From Macquaria australasica (taxonomy: Eukaryota; Chordata; Actinopteri; Centrarchiformes; Percichthyidae), in the NCBI GenBank assembly GCA_005408345.1, contig SEMN01000630.1:213602-277601 (forward strand): DNA of 64,000 nt, written 5' to 3'. Under the pieces are notes generated by a model. The model was given only the letters and a program-made list of their open reading frames with translations. It did no database searches and was not told where the DNA came from. The position numbers were made by a program, and so were the translations under genes. This document shows, piece by piece, positions 10,851 to 23,785 of the stretch. The first letter of the stretch is position 1; every line of letters begins with the position of its first letter.

Positions 10851-13105
10851 AATATTTATAAAAAATCTTAAAAATCTTGCAGAGTCCCACTCTTAAAACT
10901 CTCATTGATCTTGATGGTGGTTGTGGCAGCAGTGGTGGTTCACCCCAGAATCAAATGTTTCAACCCCCAGCCACAGACACCAGACCAGACTCATATGACA
11001 GATCAAACTCTTTAGACCTGCAAGGCCTCAGTGGACTTGTCACCTTTCTAACATCTCCTCAAAACTTAAGCTTTGTTTTCCTCTGAGTCCTGGGTGTGCT
11101 TCCACTACCTGTGCAGGACCTCGCACACATGTTATCTTTACGCCCAATCACCTGTCTGTTTTCACGTATGCATTGCTTCGGTTAAGAAACTATTTTGCGC
11201 GTATTAATCAAGCACATCTCTTTGTGAGCTTTATGAGGAATTACTAAGATAAGACACGCTCATATTGTAAATGTGCATTGACTCTAGAGTTTGCACCAAA
11301 ACTGCATGCTTCAGCAGCCTCTGTGATAGAGCTCTTAATGGTGCTCAGTGGAAGGAAGTAATTTTTTTCTGCTAAAAGTTGAAAGCAGACGTAAACTTTT
11401 TTTTCTTTCGCATTCAGAACCTGCATCAAAAGGTCTTTTGATTTGTCAGTTTTGAGGTTCACAGTAAGGTGAATACAATGGCACAGCCTTGTAAACTGTG
11501 GAAACTAGGAGATTAGTATAATAATGATGACTGCAAGGCTTAGTCATTCGCGCTGGCAACATTAGCCCAGGATTGGATCGGTAAGCTCTCTGCTGTGTTG
11601 CTTTAAAACAACAAGTTTTAACAAGTGACAAGACATGGATTCTAAAGGGAAAAAAAGACGTCAGCCCACTTCTGTGCCAAATGTCATTCTTTGGAAGTCG
11701 AGGCAGCCCTGACTACTCTGTAAACATTATGCAGATCCTTTGTCGGTCTGTGTGACATATTAAAAGCCAGATTGCATGTCAGCTGTCAGGGTAATGATAC
11801 AGCAGAGAAAACAATAGCGACAACATTACTGTACCTACGGGTTTGCTGACCTTTCATCTCTCTGCAGCCTCTGATGTTCAGACAAAGTCTGGCAGAGGTA
11901 AAAAGGGAGACAGAGATCAAAACCTTCTGAAGATCTATAATGCAATTATCCTCCTTTTTTTCAGGTTGAAAGAGATTCCCTTGTAGTTTGTATGGGCCTC
12001 TGTCCTTGAAACCTGCAACTAGTACTGGTGGGATGGGTCTGCCGCTTGTTATCGTTTAAAGAGCAATTACATAAATCTTTTAAGTAGAGCAGGAAGCTGA
12101 GGCACTCTCACTGTTTAACTCAGCAACTGAATTCTTCAGCCCAGTATCCCTAGGAACTATGTCCATATTGGACACAATATGGAAGTCACAATTTACGTCC
12201 AATGTTCAGTGCCTATGATGGAAAGTAGTGTACCTGGACAGGCCTATATGTCTTTTGTTGTTTTTCAAAGTAATTTCCATGATCATCCTGCTATCCCACA
12301 TTTACTAAGGTGATACCAAAAACAACAAAATAAACTTAAATATTTCAATCAACATTACTACAAGATCATAAACACAGGCTTGATGTAAAAGGCCCTAACA
12401 TGCACTTGGCCAGTGTAACTGTAATAATCTCTCAGGGTAAAAAATGACAGCTGAGATGCACAGACAATAAAGCAGAGAGCAAGGAAAACCAACTACACCT
12501 AAACAAGCAAAAATAAAACACACTAGAGAGAACCCGGCATCTGACACTGATATGCTGGCGGTAAAGCAGGGCTTGTTTGAGTTGTTGCATAATGGTGCCT
12601 GTCAAATCAGCAGTTCCCTCCTGTGCTGTTTTAGCTTCATTTAAGCTAATACTTGTTTCGTGCATGTCTTCCTCCTCCAACCGTGGTTGCTTTAAGTATC
12701 TTGCTGTGGATGTTTGCTTTGACATGTAAATTCTAGAACTTAGTAGCTGCCAAATATTTTTATTTCATCGCAAAGTTGGGATATTTTCAGAACCTCAACT
12801 CCTGCAGGCACTTGACACCAGCGAACATGTTCACAAGCAACTGTCAAAAGTCAACCCCACACTTATATTGTGGACTTTTAACTGGCCATAAGATACCAGT
12901 GATATTTCCAGAAAACAAATCATATTCACAATAGTTAAAAAATAGAAAAAATACCCTTATTTGATTGTCTAGACGTTGGCCTACCAGGCCTACCCTTGGC
13001 TACACGCCTGAGTGGAGTTTGCGTCCTGTTAAAAACCTGCAATTCTGACATTCTACTTTTTATTAACCGTAACCAACTATCTTTGCCTGATCTTCAAGCA
13101 AAAGT
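10850..13105. other. Intergenic, no gene recognised
   Basis: Short open frames only (up to 97 codons, at 12432-12725 minus); none has a recognisable domain. No clear repeat family was identified. Confidence 0.55.
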
Positions 13106-13108
13106 TAA

Positions 13109-13478
13109 ACATTTTAGAAAATACGCTTATTTGCTTTCTACAGTTAGATGACAGGATTGATACCGCTCTCCTGTCTGTATGATCAGTACAAGACTACAGC
13201 CAGCAGCCCGTTAGCTTAGCATAACGACCATAAGGGTGAATTCTTTTTTGTCAGAATAAAACAAACCAGATGTAACATGTTAATTACTTTAGAGGTGCTT
13301 TTAGGCTGATTTTGTTAACGCTAGCTAAAGGCTAGCTGTTTGCCCATTTCCAGTCTTTATGCTAAGCTAAGCTATGTGTCTGCAGGCTGTAGCCTTAAAA
13401 TTAAACTGCTGCAGCCTTGAATGGACAGATATGTGAGTGGTATCGATATTCTCATCTTACTCTCTGCCAGAAAGCGTT
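13109..13478. mobile_element. MITE family B, copy 1
   Basis: The left end (attttagaaaatacgctta, followed by gctttct and gttagatgacaggattgata) is mirrored by the right end in reverse orientation (gtggtatcgatattctcatc, then ttactctctgccagaaagc). Interior words 'cagcccgttagcttagcat' and 'atgctaagctaagct' match the better-preserved copy at 56.8-57.5 kb. There is no ORF. It is a decayed non-autonomous element with long inverted ends. Confidence 0.65.
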
Positions 13479-13479
13479 C

Positions 13480-14845
13480 TGGATTTGCCTACCCCTTACA
13501 ATACCTTAACCATGGTTTATTTGCCATAACCCCGACCTTTTCCCAACCTTGACCACACTGTAGTTGCCATGCAAATATTGTAGAATGTGAGAATTTTTAA
13601 AAACATCGGAATGGACATAAAAAAACAAAAAATAACAAAAACATTATTGAACTTAGTGCTGAGTTTTGCTGAATAGTCTGATATTGATGTTCTTGTCTGG
13701 CGGCACAGTTCACACAAGGCACTCACAACCAATAGTCAGTAGTCTTGATGATGGGTGTTAATAAAGAACGCTGCTGTTAGCAGATTAACTCTCATAAGAC
13801 TAATGAAAGTCAGGAGTTGACTCACCTGCAGTGTTTTTTAAACCTTCAAATGCACGTATTGTCTAACCTGGCCTTTGTTAATATTGCATGATGTTAATAT
13901 TGACAGTATTGTCAATGTTGTAATTTTAATGTGGGTTATGATAGTGTGTACATGTAAATGAGACAATGTAGTGAATTGGTGGAGCGCTGCACCTGGCGAC
14001 TACAAAAAGTTACACAAACACATGTGGGATCTAAGCACATATTTCTCCGAATAAGAAAAATAAAGGCTATTTCTTCCTTCTGCTCCCTGAGATGTGCATT
14101 CTGCTTTCCCATGACTGCCTCATGTTGCTTGTTGCTGTCCCTCCTACATCATTGTTTAGACAGCTTGAGGCCTCCTCAAGAAGGGAAAGTTGATATTTAT
14201 GTTGAGGCTTTCAGACTGACCATAAGCAGGAGGAGCTCTTGCCCAGACTCAGGCAGCCGGCCACTGATACAAACTTTTATTCATAGCACTTTGGGGAAAA
14301 AACGGACAGGTTCAGACAGTGGCTCTCAGATTTAACAGGTGAGGCTTTCTCTGTGTCTTTTGTATCCCACAAGCGCTGGCAGGCACCAAACGCTCCAATA
14401 ACACACACTTTCCACTGAGCTCCTCTCGATGCTCCTCTTTTTCCGATTGATCTGGAAAGATGTTCCATCTCCATTTAGCCCTTGAGTTTGTTCCAGTGAT
14501 AGCTAACTGCAGGAGCGGATCCCTGCCGCCGCCTGATTGGCTGAAAGCGTAGTTCAGAATGAGGTCAGAGGTGTCTGTCGGTGTCATCCTCCGCCCAGAA
14601 AAACACAGCTGGCCAGACCAGTGATGTCAGACGGAGGATGATAATTAAATAACTGATGCTGGCCAGGCTGATTGACATGGAGCTAATATGGTGTAAGGAC
14701 ACAGAGGATGAGCATGAAGAAATGTACAATAACAGTACTGCAGTGCATTGGTTGCAATCACAAATGAACCTAATTGATTATTAATTAAGTTAATGTAGTT
14801 TCATCTGTCTAACTCCCCAATTCAGCTGCACTTATGTCTTTTAAA
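13480..14845. other. Intergenic; candidate regulatory DNA at ~14.2-14.7 kb
   Basis: No gene is recognised; the 125-codon open frame at 13958-14335 has no domain and weak coding character. The sub-stretch 14170-14700 is less AT-rich, free of recognisable repeats and contains homeobox-like ATAATTAAATAA (14640-14651). It is a possible non-coding conserved element, but this is unproven. Confidence 0.4.
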
Positions 14846-14847
14846 GG

Positions 14848-15146
14848 ATAGTTCATGTTATTTTCATAGTTTCTGCTATCATTTCTATCAGTTATGATAA
14901 CATTGTACTCACCAAAGCAATTGCTGAGATCTAGGAACACATCTGACAGCCAAATTATCTAACTAAATTTGAAGGTAAAATTGAGAGTGAGAGCTCATTT
15001 TACCATTCACCTTTGATTCCAAATGAGGCAAAGTCTGTTGGACATTTTAGTCCCTAACTGTGTTCCCAGATATCAGCAAATAACCTTTGGAGTACAGTGT
15101 TATTATTACCATTAGGAATGATGGCCAAAATAACAGAAATGAGACT
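14848..15146. mobile_element. Fold-back MITE, family C, copy 1
   Basis: The left arm (about 14850-14943) reads ...aacattgtactcaccaaag...gctgagatctaggaacaca. The right arm (about 15058-15144), reverse-complemented, reads ...aacactgtactccaaag...gctgatatctgggaacaca. The arms are therefore imperfect inverted copies around a ~115-bp loop. No coding sequence is present. A second partial copy lies at about 38.16-38.3 kb. Confidence 0.7.
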
Positions 15147-15349
15147 CCAGATGTATTTAAATGGAATTTTCTAATTTAACAGGTAGCTGTTCTAGTTTAG
15201 AAACTCAAATCTGCATACATTTTTTGGGCCATTTGGAAGCATGGGACCATGTTAGCAATCTGTTGTCTTTATACACATTCAGCAAACACAAAGCACCAGT
15301 AGTATTCATTTTGGAGTTGTGTTTATGGCCACCTGACAAATGTCAGCTC

Positions 15350-15610
15350 CTGAGAAAAATATCTGTCTCTTTAGCTGTTAAATGCTGCACTATGTTCACC
15401 AGCTAGTCGCTAACTTCTTCAGTTTGGTGCTGGGCATGTAGCGTACCATTTGGTTCTTGCTGAAAACAAACAAGGTTGACGAGTGAGCGGTGAGAGTGAA
15501 CCAAAAACAAGTTGTGGGCTGTAAAACCAAAACAAAGAGCTTAAAGATGCTAAAACACTCTGTAGAGCTGAGGGGAATGTAGGCCTAGCGGCAAGCAGAT
15601 TATTTAAAGG
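15350..15610. repeat. Interspersed repeat family A, fragment
   Basis: The words ttagctgttaaatgctgcac, tatgttcaccagctagtcgc and cagtttggtgctgg match the family-A block at 10.6-10.7 kb in the same orientation. 'gtgagcggtgagagtgaac' matches the tail of that copy. It is non-coding. Confidence 0.55.
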
Positions 15611-18350
15611 GTCCAACTAATCAATGGTTGTCCTACAAACACACTTCCACACAAAGAGGGCTCTGGGAGACTTAGTGTAAAAACTGTACACCTTGTAAGG
15701 CTGTACTCCCATTGTGCACTTGACTTAAAAGAGGAAATCAGATCAAATCCAGCTATTTACAAACTCTTCCTTAATTTCTGGGCCACATGATAGGCCGACC
15801 CAGCAGAGACACAATGCCTGTTCCTCCCCCTGGAATAATGTAGCACTCCTCTGGAATCCTTAGCAGGTTCCTGGAGGCCATTCCTCATTCAGCAAACAAT
15901 CACTGCCAGGTAATAAAAGAAGCATTTGTGTGATATGTCAGCAGTGTGCGCTGGGCTTAAAAGCAGAGAGATGGTGTGGCAAGATTGCATTCACTTTTCC
16001 TCCCGGAGGGGAAATCTATACTATTATTACCAGTAGCCATTGACACAGCTACAGTACTTTGAAATAAAATGTGGCGAAGGCACTGTCAGCCGATACTTGT
16101 GCGATCACAACTGCCATAAATTGCAGTTCCTGAGGTCCAATGATTCTCTGGTTACAGCTGCAGGTACAACAAAGGCTTGTCTCCAGTCGATATCCTATTA
16201 TACGGAAAAATATGGCAGCATCCAGTCCATTTACAAAGAATTTATGAAGTCCAGTGAAAATGAGATTCTACATGGAGTTTGACCAAATTTGGTGTTAATT
16301 TACTTAAATTATGTTTCATATGTTTGATGCTTCCCAGAAATCCCCTGTCAATCAAACTTTGTGGGCTCCCATTTATTCTGCTGACACAGTTTGAGTGTTT
16401 GTGCTGTGTTACTGCTCTTGTTTAGTCTATTCAGCCATGGTGGCTATGGCTGTTTATGCTAATGAAAAAGTCGCTGCTGTTGCTAACACGTGCGTCAAAG
16501 CACACACTGGCTGCTCAGTGCACAGACTTGAGATCCATCAGCAGTCTACAAGACAGCTGGCTGCCAGAGAGCCATAAAGCTAGTCTGTACATGTGTTTTC
16601 TACATGCTCCTTAAAACACATAGAAACACACAGATTTGTTTTGTCTTATCTACCTGTGGTGCAACCGTGAGCTACAGACTTATTAAACCCATTCATCATT
16701 TCACCCAGCGCAGACTGTCACAGCAGTGTAGTAGCTGGAGGACAGCACCAACACAGTGTGTGGTTTGGAACAATCAGCTCTTGTTGATATTTCCCTTTAT
16801 TCTGTCTTGATTTGGGTGAACTTTTTAGTCATTATGCTAACTTCTCTCCATAAATTGCTCTCATACAGGACCTTTTCCTGCTGCAGTATATAACAATCTC
16901 AAACCACAGTGTTTCCACTGTCTGAGGCAAAGGGCTTTACTGAAGCTTGGATGCATATTTGAATGTGTTGAAATATATACAATACAGTAAAACACTTGCT
17001 GTAAGCGACACTTTTAGGAGCAAGCCTCTTGAGGAAGAACATTTCATCTCAGCAATCACAGGGAGCACTCATGGTTTATGTAGTTTTATTTGTCCATTGC
17101 ATCACACATTGCATCAAATAATCATTTACTACTGAGCCCCCACATCTGGACCTTAAGTAACTCCCAGTTAATAATGACCTCATCATTGTGTCAGTACAAT
17201 TATGTCTTTGGCAGATCAATGGGCACATGGTCAGTGTCCGAATAACAAACTCATGCTTTCCTTTATAATTAAGTCAGACAAAGCTGTTGTGAGGCTTATA
17301 CATTGATGTCAGTGGAACAACCACATGCATTGAGTTAAAAGGTGCACCCAACCTATGACGCAAAGAAAGAAAGAAACAGACACGTTGTGCAGCAAATCAA
17401 GCTCCTTTTATATAATCTTAACAGGTTATTTCACAGAAAGTTTAAACGAGTTTTACATCAAAGAATTAGTCAGATTTTTTTTTCTTGGTGAAGATGGTCA
17501 GGTGATTTACGGTTAAAGGATTCTATATGAATGAATGTATGCGACTGCTGACTGCTGGATTGTTAAAGTTAATCCTCTTAGTTCCAACGCAATGTTAAAC
17601 ACTGACAATGAGGCTCTATAATGTGGCTATCAGAAGCAATCTCATGGGTGTGGGGATGCTAAACAGCCTGGTGTGTTGGGTTAGGCCCCCAAGAAGAGTG
17701 CGCCTTGAAAGAGGCAATATTTTTCAAATTGTCTGGCTGGTGAGAAATGATAGAGCTGCCTGTCACATTTTTCTCCCTGACTACAGGGGCTCCCTTTCAG
17801 AAGAGCTCTCAGGCCCTCCGATGTGACACACAAGCACCCTTCCAGCCCTGTTTGCATTCAAATGTGATAAAACTAAGAGGTGACTTTCCCCCACAGCTGG
17901 GCAGAAAACGGATTAGGTCAAAGTGACAGGCGTCTTGGGGATCCTGCCTCAGCGGCTAGTCACACTGAGGAAGAATAGAGGCCTCACTAAGCTCAGCTTT
18001 GGAAGCCAATTGAGGGGCTTTGCTATCCCTTTCACACTTGCAGTGTTCCCAATGGCATCTAGCCAGCCATGGTGACCCGCTCACAGACAAGGTTAGTCAT
18101 TCAGCACAATCTCCTCCTGATGCCAGGCTGCAAACACTCCCCAGCTCTGAGGCTGGACTGCAATAATGTGGGGTTTGATTTTAAGCAAAGATATCACCAG
18201 TTTAACTGTAGCTTCTTATGCTTTGCTATGATAAGTTTTAAGCTACGGATGTATTGCTATCTGTAAGAAGTCATAGATTCCCATTGTTTTCAAAAATCCA
18301 TGAAAAACAGCACAGAGACAGATAATTTTATTATATCAAATTGTATTGTT
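15610..18350. other. Intergenic; possible non-coding elements at 17.14-17.3 and 17.64-18.07 kb
   Basis: No gene is supported. The two named sub-stretches are free of recognisable repeats and look non-random (AT-rich homeobox-like words in the first, a GC-richer stretch in the second), so they are candidates for conserved regulatory DNA. The short open frames there (60-80 codons) have no recognisable domain. Confidence 0.35.
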
Positions 18351-18351
18351 T

Positions 18352-18562
18352 ATTCAATTCATTTCAGTTTTATTTATATAGTGCCATATCATAACAAAGT
18401 TATCTAAGGGCACTAAAGAGCAGGTCTAGATCGACTCTTTATATTTACAGAGACCCAACAATTCCCACCACTAGGCGACAGTGGCAAGGAAAAACTCCCT
18501 TTTAACAGGTAGAATCCTCGAGCAGAACCAGGGTCTGGGTGGGCAGTCATCTGCCTCAACCG
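18352..18562 (-). mobile_element. L2-type LINE, 3' end fragment
   Basis: The block matches the 3' untranslated end of the L2 element at 58.18-60.87 kb: ttttatttatatagtgccat, gagcaggtctaga, tttacagagacccaacaatt, ggcaaggaaaaactccctt. Like that element it is read 5' to 3' on the minus strand, and here its tail is a degenerate tgaat repeat. It is a 5'-truncated copy of ~210 bp. Open frames across it are not genes. Confidence 0.8.
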
Positions 18563-19235
18563 ATTATTTTCCCAACATAAAACTAATGATCATGTCAAAT
18601 GTAAAACAAAACTCAAGGCAGAGAGGAACACAACATTTGGCTGAAGACATGCAGATCTGGTAGAACGGAGCCACTTTTGATTCAGGTGCAGTTACATGAA
18701 AGTAAATAATAGCAGCAGTCTTATTTAAAATCATGCATTTCATTAGTCAGAGCTGCAGTAACCTGTTTATGATATATTTAAAGAAAAACAGAGCCTATGC
18801 CTCTGAGAAGAGAAGGCAAACCTGCAGCAGGACAGACATCAGGACATTGTGAGTGTATAATGAACCGCACACACCTGTGGGCTTAGTCTTTTCACTGTTA
18901 GGTGATAGGGAAACAATGTACAGCTTTGGTCAGTTGTTTTAAGAGCATTAAGCATCACATTAATCATGACCTTCTCCGTGGATGTTATGTTTTTGGTGTG
19001 TTTGTTAGCAGGATATCTCATAAACTGCTGTGCAGATTTCAGTAAAACTTGATGGAAAGTATGAGGAAGAACTGATTTGTTTTTCACCCTTCTGCTGTTA
19101 AATTTCATCCAATCTTCACCAAATTTTGTACATACTTTGATTACTCCAACAAAGGTTAATCATTAGTATTTTGATATGAAATATCATTGTCCTATAAGTG
19201 CTTGCCACATTTTTGTAGGCTTATTTGACATAATA

Positions 19236-19258
19236 TGTGTGTGTGTGTGTGTGTGTGT
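19236..19258. repeat. (TG)n microsatellite
   Basis: About eleven uninterrupted TG dinucleotides are read directly. Confidence 0.95.
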
Positions 19259-19261
19259 AGA

Positions 19262-19345
19262 CGAGAGGCAAATTGTAAAGCGTCTGTTAAATCTGTAAAT
19301 GTCTGTTAAATTAGAAAAGTGCTATATAAGTGTCGTCCATTTACC
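19262..19345 (-). repeat. Fragment of a dispersed repeat, related to 42.2 kb
   Basis: On the minus strand it reads ggtaaatggacgacacttat followed by atagcacttttc. This aligns with the start of the repeat at 42181 (ggtaaatggctacatttata, cagtgctttt). It is probably the end of a common fish retroposon; the family is not assigned. Confidence 0.45.
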
Positions 19346-21040
19346 ACTTACCATAATTCTTGAACACTATTGCAACTGCTACCAAACTTAGATGATGCAT
19401 ATCAACTCAATATGATGAATTCAGATGGCCAAAAGTCACTTGATATTTTGCATCAAGCAAGTCATCTGTCCCAAAAATCAGCATAGAGTGTTCAGCATAA
19501 TATGCGTTTTGATGCAGGTCCAGATTTAAAATTTAAAGGTATTAAAGAGTGTTTTCCATGTTTAGAAAACTTATTTTTAGGCAATGGTTGTCTGTTTATT
19601 AGTGAGGCATGTTTCTCTGCAAAATGTATGCCATGCTGCATTGAAGTGTTTATTTTCCAATAGATCCCTACTCCATGGTTGTTGGCCCCAGATTACAACC
19701 AGTTGGCTGTCCATAGAGCACAGTTTGTTTAAAGCTCAGCTCTCTGTTGACATTGGCTTAATCCACTGCAAGACACAGGATGCTTCTATTTGAAAACAAG
19801 CAAACGCAGTTCCATTTACATGCTACGGGACAGAAGTTCACATCGTCACATGTTCATGACTTTTCTTTGTGTTTTTTGTTACCATGTTCAATGTGATACA
19901 ATATTTTTACCTGATGCCAGTAATGATTTTCCAAATCTGAGTACTGATTTTAATAAGGGTGCATTTAATGACAGTGTGGACCAAAATATTATCAAACTGT
20001 CTCTGATTGGACTGATTGAATGGATTAATCATGACTCTATATTTCGAGTATATGTTTGTGCATACAGTCTCCTCCGTTTTGGGGTGGATTATCAGAGGGT
20101 TTAGGAACTAGGGCGCCATCTGCAGGTTCACTATGTCTGTGGGCTGAATTCCATTATTCATAGGGCTCACTCAACACTTTATTCATTCACACAGTCACAC
20201 GCACTGATGTGCAAAACTGACAGTAGTTGGCTTTAAAAAAGTCATTAGTTGTATCAGTGAGTGATGAGTATAAACTGCATGTGTTATACTGATTTATCAG
20301 ACAGATCACATTTTGTTTTACTTCATCTTACAGACAAAAGACAGATAGATTGATTGGATGTTGCAGTGATTAGCTCTTCAAAAAGCTGTCATTTTTCAGT
20401 CAATGAGTCAATAATTTGGGGATTTGAAGGGAATGCTATTTTGAAATAGTTACAATCAGAATTTTTTTTCCATACATGCATATCTCATGCCATTTCATGT
20501 TATTAGTTTTGTTATTTGAATAGTTTCAGCTTGATTTGTCATGGATGTAGTTCAGATAGTTGCTCTTACAATTAATAAATTAGTTACAATGTCAAACCAA
20601 AGGATTACAAGTGAAAAAAGCATTTGTAAATCCCTTCAGTCACATTGAGCCAAATTAGAGAATTTATTACGACAGTGTCGTTTTGATGATGCTTCCAACA
20701 GGTAATTAAGTTGAGTTTGCCGTGTACCTGGCATGTAACACATCAGGGCAATGCAAAGGAGATCAACTATTCAGTCCTGCTATTAATGATCAGTGTTGCA
20801 AGAGCAGGTGGCATTAAACCTGACCTGAGGTACGATCACATCGAGGTGGTTAAACTCTTGAGTTTGGGGAAGTTTGATTTGTGTTTATTATTTGAGATGA
20901 TGATATATGTCGTGTTTAAGGAGAAGATGTTTCAAGACCACATATCTGAGAATAGATCACCTCAAAGCTGATGTGTCAGACCGCCAACTAGGCAGCTGTG
21001 TGCATCGTGTCATCACTCACACATTACCAGTCCACACCTT
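19345..21040. other. Intergenic, no gene recognised
   Basis: The 104-codon open frame at 19790-20104 has no recognised domain. It contains KLSLIGLIEW, which resembles DLSLIGIQEW at 31.28 kb. The remainder is AT-rich and featureless to me. Confidence 0.5.
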
Positions 21041-21042
21041 AG

Positions 21043-21134
<92 letters not shown>
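21043..21134. repeat. (AC)n microsatellite, ~90 bp
   Basis: Near-perfect AC repeat with a single AT interruption near 21071. It explains the His/Thr-rich open frame that crosses it. Confidence 0.98.
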
Positions 21135-21135
<1 letters not shown>

Positions 21136-21366
21136 ACCCTTAGCAAAAGTAATTGAACTGTTCAAACTCTTTTTTACAAAGATAATTTAAAGACAATCAA
21201 AAGATGAAAATAAGCTTAGTTATTAACATGTAGATGCCTTTATAATCAGCTGGAATACAAAGCTAACTACTGACTCACTGTCACTCCCACAAAATAAAAC
21301 AAACCTTCTGAAAGGACAGTGATTTTGGAAAAAGACACCTAATATAGGGGATTGCCTTTAAAAAGG

Positions 21367-21945
21367 TCAATTCAATTCAATTCAATTCAGTTTTATTTAT
21401 ATAGCACCATATCATAACAAAGTTATCTCAGGGCACTTTTTCGAATAGAGCAGGTCTAGACCGACTCTTTATATTTACAGAGACCCAACAATTCCCACCA
21501 TGAGCAAGCACTATGCGACAGTGGCAAGGAAAAACTCCCTTTTAACAGGTAGAAACCTCGAGCAGAACCAGGCTCAAGGTGGGCGGTCATCTGCCTCAAC
21601 CGGTTGGGTTGAAGGGGGAAGGGGGGAGCGGGAGAGAGAGAGCAGGAGGAAAGAGAACATACAGCAGCTCAATACAGTTCCACATAGGGATGTAAGGCAA
21701 TAGGTATGGTAATGGCATTGATGTTAACACCAACAGAAACAACACTAAGAGCAACATTATAATAGCAATACTAATAATAAGAGCAACAACAGTAATAGCA
21801 GCAGTGGGTGCAGAGCAGGAGCACGAGGGCAGCAGGTGGCAGCAACCATAGATCCAGACTCTACAGCTCCAGAGGCAGAAACACCTGCAGAAAGCAACAG
21901 AAGGGGAGAGAGAGAGAGAGAGAGAGGAGAGAAAGCACACAACTA
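21367..21945 (-). mobile_element. L2-type LINE, longer 3' end fragment
   Basis: About 580 bp is collinear with the 3' end of the L2 at 58.18-58.75 kb. It has the caattcaattcaattcaatt tail (tgaat repeats on the minus strand), the ttttatttatatagcaccat and gagcaggtctagaccgactc blocks, the stretch rich in 'aataat', and the internal GA tract (21906-21927). Both copies keep a long leucine-rich open frame on the element's sense strand. It is truncated before the reverse transcriptase. Confidence 0.88.
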
Positions 21946-21949
21946 CAAC

Positions 21950-23380
21950 AACAACTTAATGGTGTCATGTTTGAAAAAACGTAACTAAAACAGTGGTAGC
22001 TAAATAATTAGGGCCTTCTCAGCTAGCTACCGAGCTGAAGCAAACATTTGTTACAAAATCTCATTCCAGCCCTGCTTGAAATGTTGCTGTTTAACTGAGC
22101 TTCAGTACTGTAACCTTGTCCAAAATGAGCTGAACTACTTTAGCTTTGTGTGGCCCAGCAGCAGGACTGACATATATTTAATCACAGTTTTCGTTAACAA
22201 AAGTAAAACTAATGTTAGTTCTGGCTCGATTTTCTCTGTGGGGCAATTCAACATCATGCAGCAGAGCACTGCATTAGCATAACAGTCAAAATACCTTGTA
22301 GCTTGTAGCATTGTGCTTATGTTTCCTTGCCAACATCAAGATAGAATAAAAAATATCGCTGTCCTAATAATGTTACAGTTTCCTGTATGAATCAATTTTC
22401 CCTGTTCACTGCACATCAACTTAGCCCCATAGTTGTTTTGCCGTAGTGCTAAAGTTGGTGTGATAGCCCGCTTACTTTCAAGCAGGTAAACACTGTTAGG
22501 AAAGTGAACAACCTCAATACGGTGGATCTTTTAATATGCAACTGTCATACCGAGGTGTCCTGCTGGATCAGCTGACTAAGGCATATAGAACTTAATTTTC
22601 TCCTTCTCAATTGCAAACTATTAAAATACAAGCACAAATGCAAAATAAATATATCTTTCAGCATTTTTCCCTGACATTAGTTTATTATGGGCTAGTGTAC
22701 AGTGTGCAAAGGCAACATAACAGGCTGAAAATCCTCATAGACTTAGGGAAGAAAAATAAGATGTATATGCCCAGAGGTAGTTGGACAGGTTTTCTGCCTC
22801 AACACCAAAATAGTTTCCAGGCCCTCAAGGCGCCACATTCATTTGTGAGAGGCACCACTGAAATACAGGAGCTAGCAGGCACAGCACCAGATAAAGATGA
22901 CAAATGTCCCCAGTTTAACCCCTAAATCTGCCATTCAGAATCACTTTAAAAAGATCTACAAAGACAGCTGCTTTCTCCCAAATCTCCCTTTCCAAAGTTT
23001 TATGTTACATTATCTTATCCTCATCCCTCTCCTGGTTAATGCTTAGTGGGGAGTCAGACAGTAGACTCACGTGCCTGTTAGCCTGTGAATACTATTCCTG
23101 GCTACCTACGGACTTTGGCAAGAATCGTTGCTGCAGTTTGGTTGATAGTTAGACAACTTTTAGTGCCCGTTATTGTTGTGTATTTGGATTGAAATACTTT
23201 TATCGTCTCAAGGTCATTCCTTATTTCTGCTACTGTCATGATACAACATACATATGAGTTGATAGGTTTTTGTTTCTTTACTGTGAAAATATTACACACG
23301 TACCATCAACACAATTTTCACAGTCACTTGATTTCTCATGTTATCAGCTTGTTATAGCCTACAGCTTGATATTTGAGCAT
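21950..23380. other. Intergenic, no gene recognised
   Basis: The open frames are short, up to 104 codons at 22611-22925, without domains. The texture from about 22.0 to 22.6 kb (gctagctac words) suggests old repeat sequence, but no family or ends could be defined. Confidence 0.45.
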
Positions 23381-23785
23381 ACACAATGCAAAACCTTCCG
23401 CCTCTCTCTGATGCCTTGTATCACTCCACTAAGCCCCTCCCACAAAACGATGCACACGCTTCTTGCTGGGCTTGCAGCGGAGGGCTAGCAAACTAACGTC
23501 TGATCTACTTGGCTAGTTATGTCTGACTCAGAGGTTCACCAACTGTTTGTACAGAGTCGCTGTAATTGGCTAGTTACGTCATAGCTAACCCTGATTAGTT
23601 GTTTTGATTCAGACTGGGTCCAGTTTAAAAAAAAACAGAATTCAAAGGGACGGGCGCTCACAGACACACTTTTTTAAAAGAACCCTTCAGTTAAATATTG
23701 TTAGTGACATTCAATTGTCAAAATTAGTTATTTCAACCCAAATTATAATGAAACAATATTGCCTACTGCAGCTTTAAACATATTG
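23380..23785. repeat. Probable interspersed repeat (unassigned)
   Basis: The stretch contains 'ggctagttatgtc' and 'ggctagttacgtc' as direct repeats, a poly-A-like run at 23625-23635, and ends in 'gcctactgcagctttaaac', which resembles a common fish MITE terminus. No coding sequence is present. The assignment rests on texture and is tentative. Confidence 0.35.

Noticed and set aside
13958..14335. 125-codon + strand ORF
   Set aside because: No domain, no splice or start context, and mixed low-information composition; a frame this long is expected by chance in 64 kb.
20907..21143. ORF rich in His and Thr
   Set aside because: Translation of the (AC)n microsatellite.
21367..21945. Considered as a satellite or independent SINE
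   Set aside because: Collinear with the 3' end of the L2 that carries a reverse transcriptase at 58.2-60.9 kb, so it is a truncated LINE copy.
22611..22925. 104-codon + strand ORF
   Set aside because: No recognisable motif; composition typical of AT-rich non-coding DNA.
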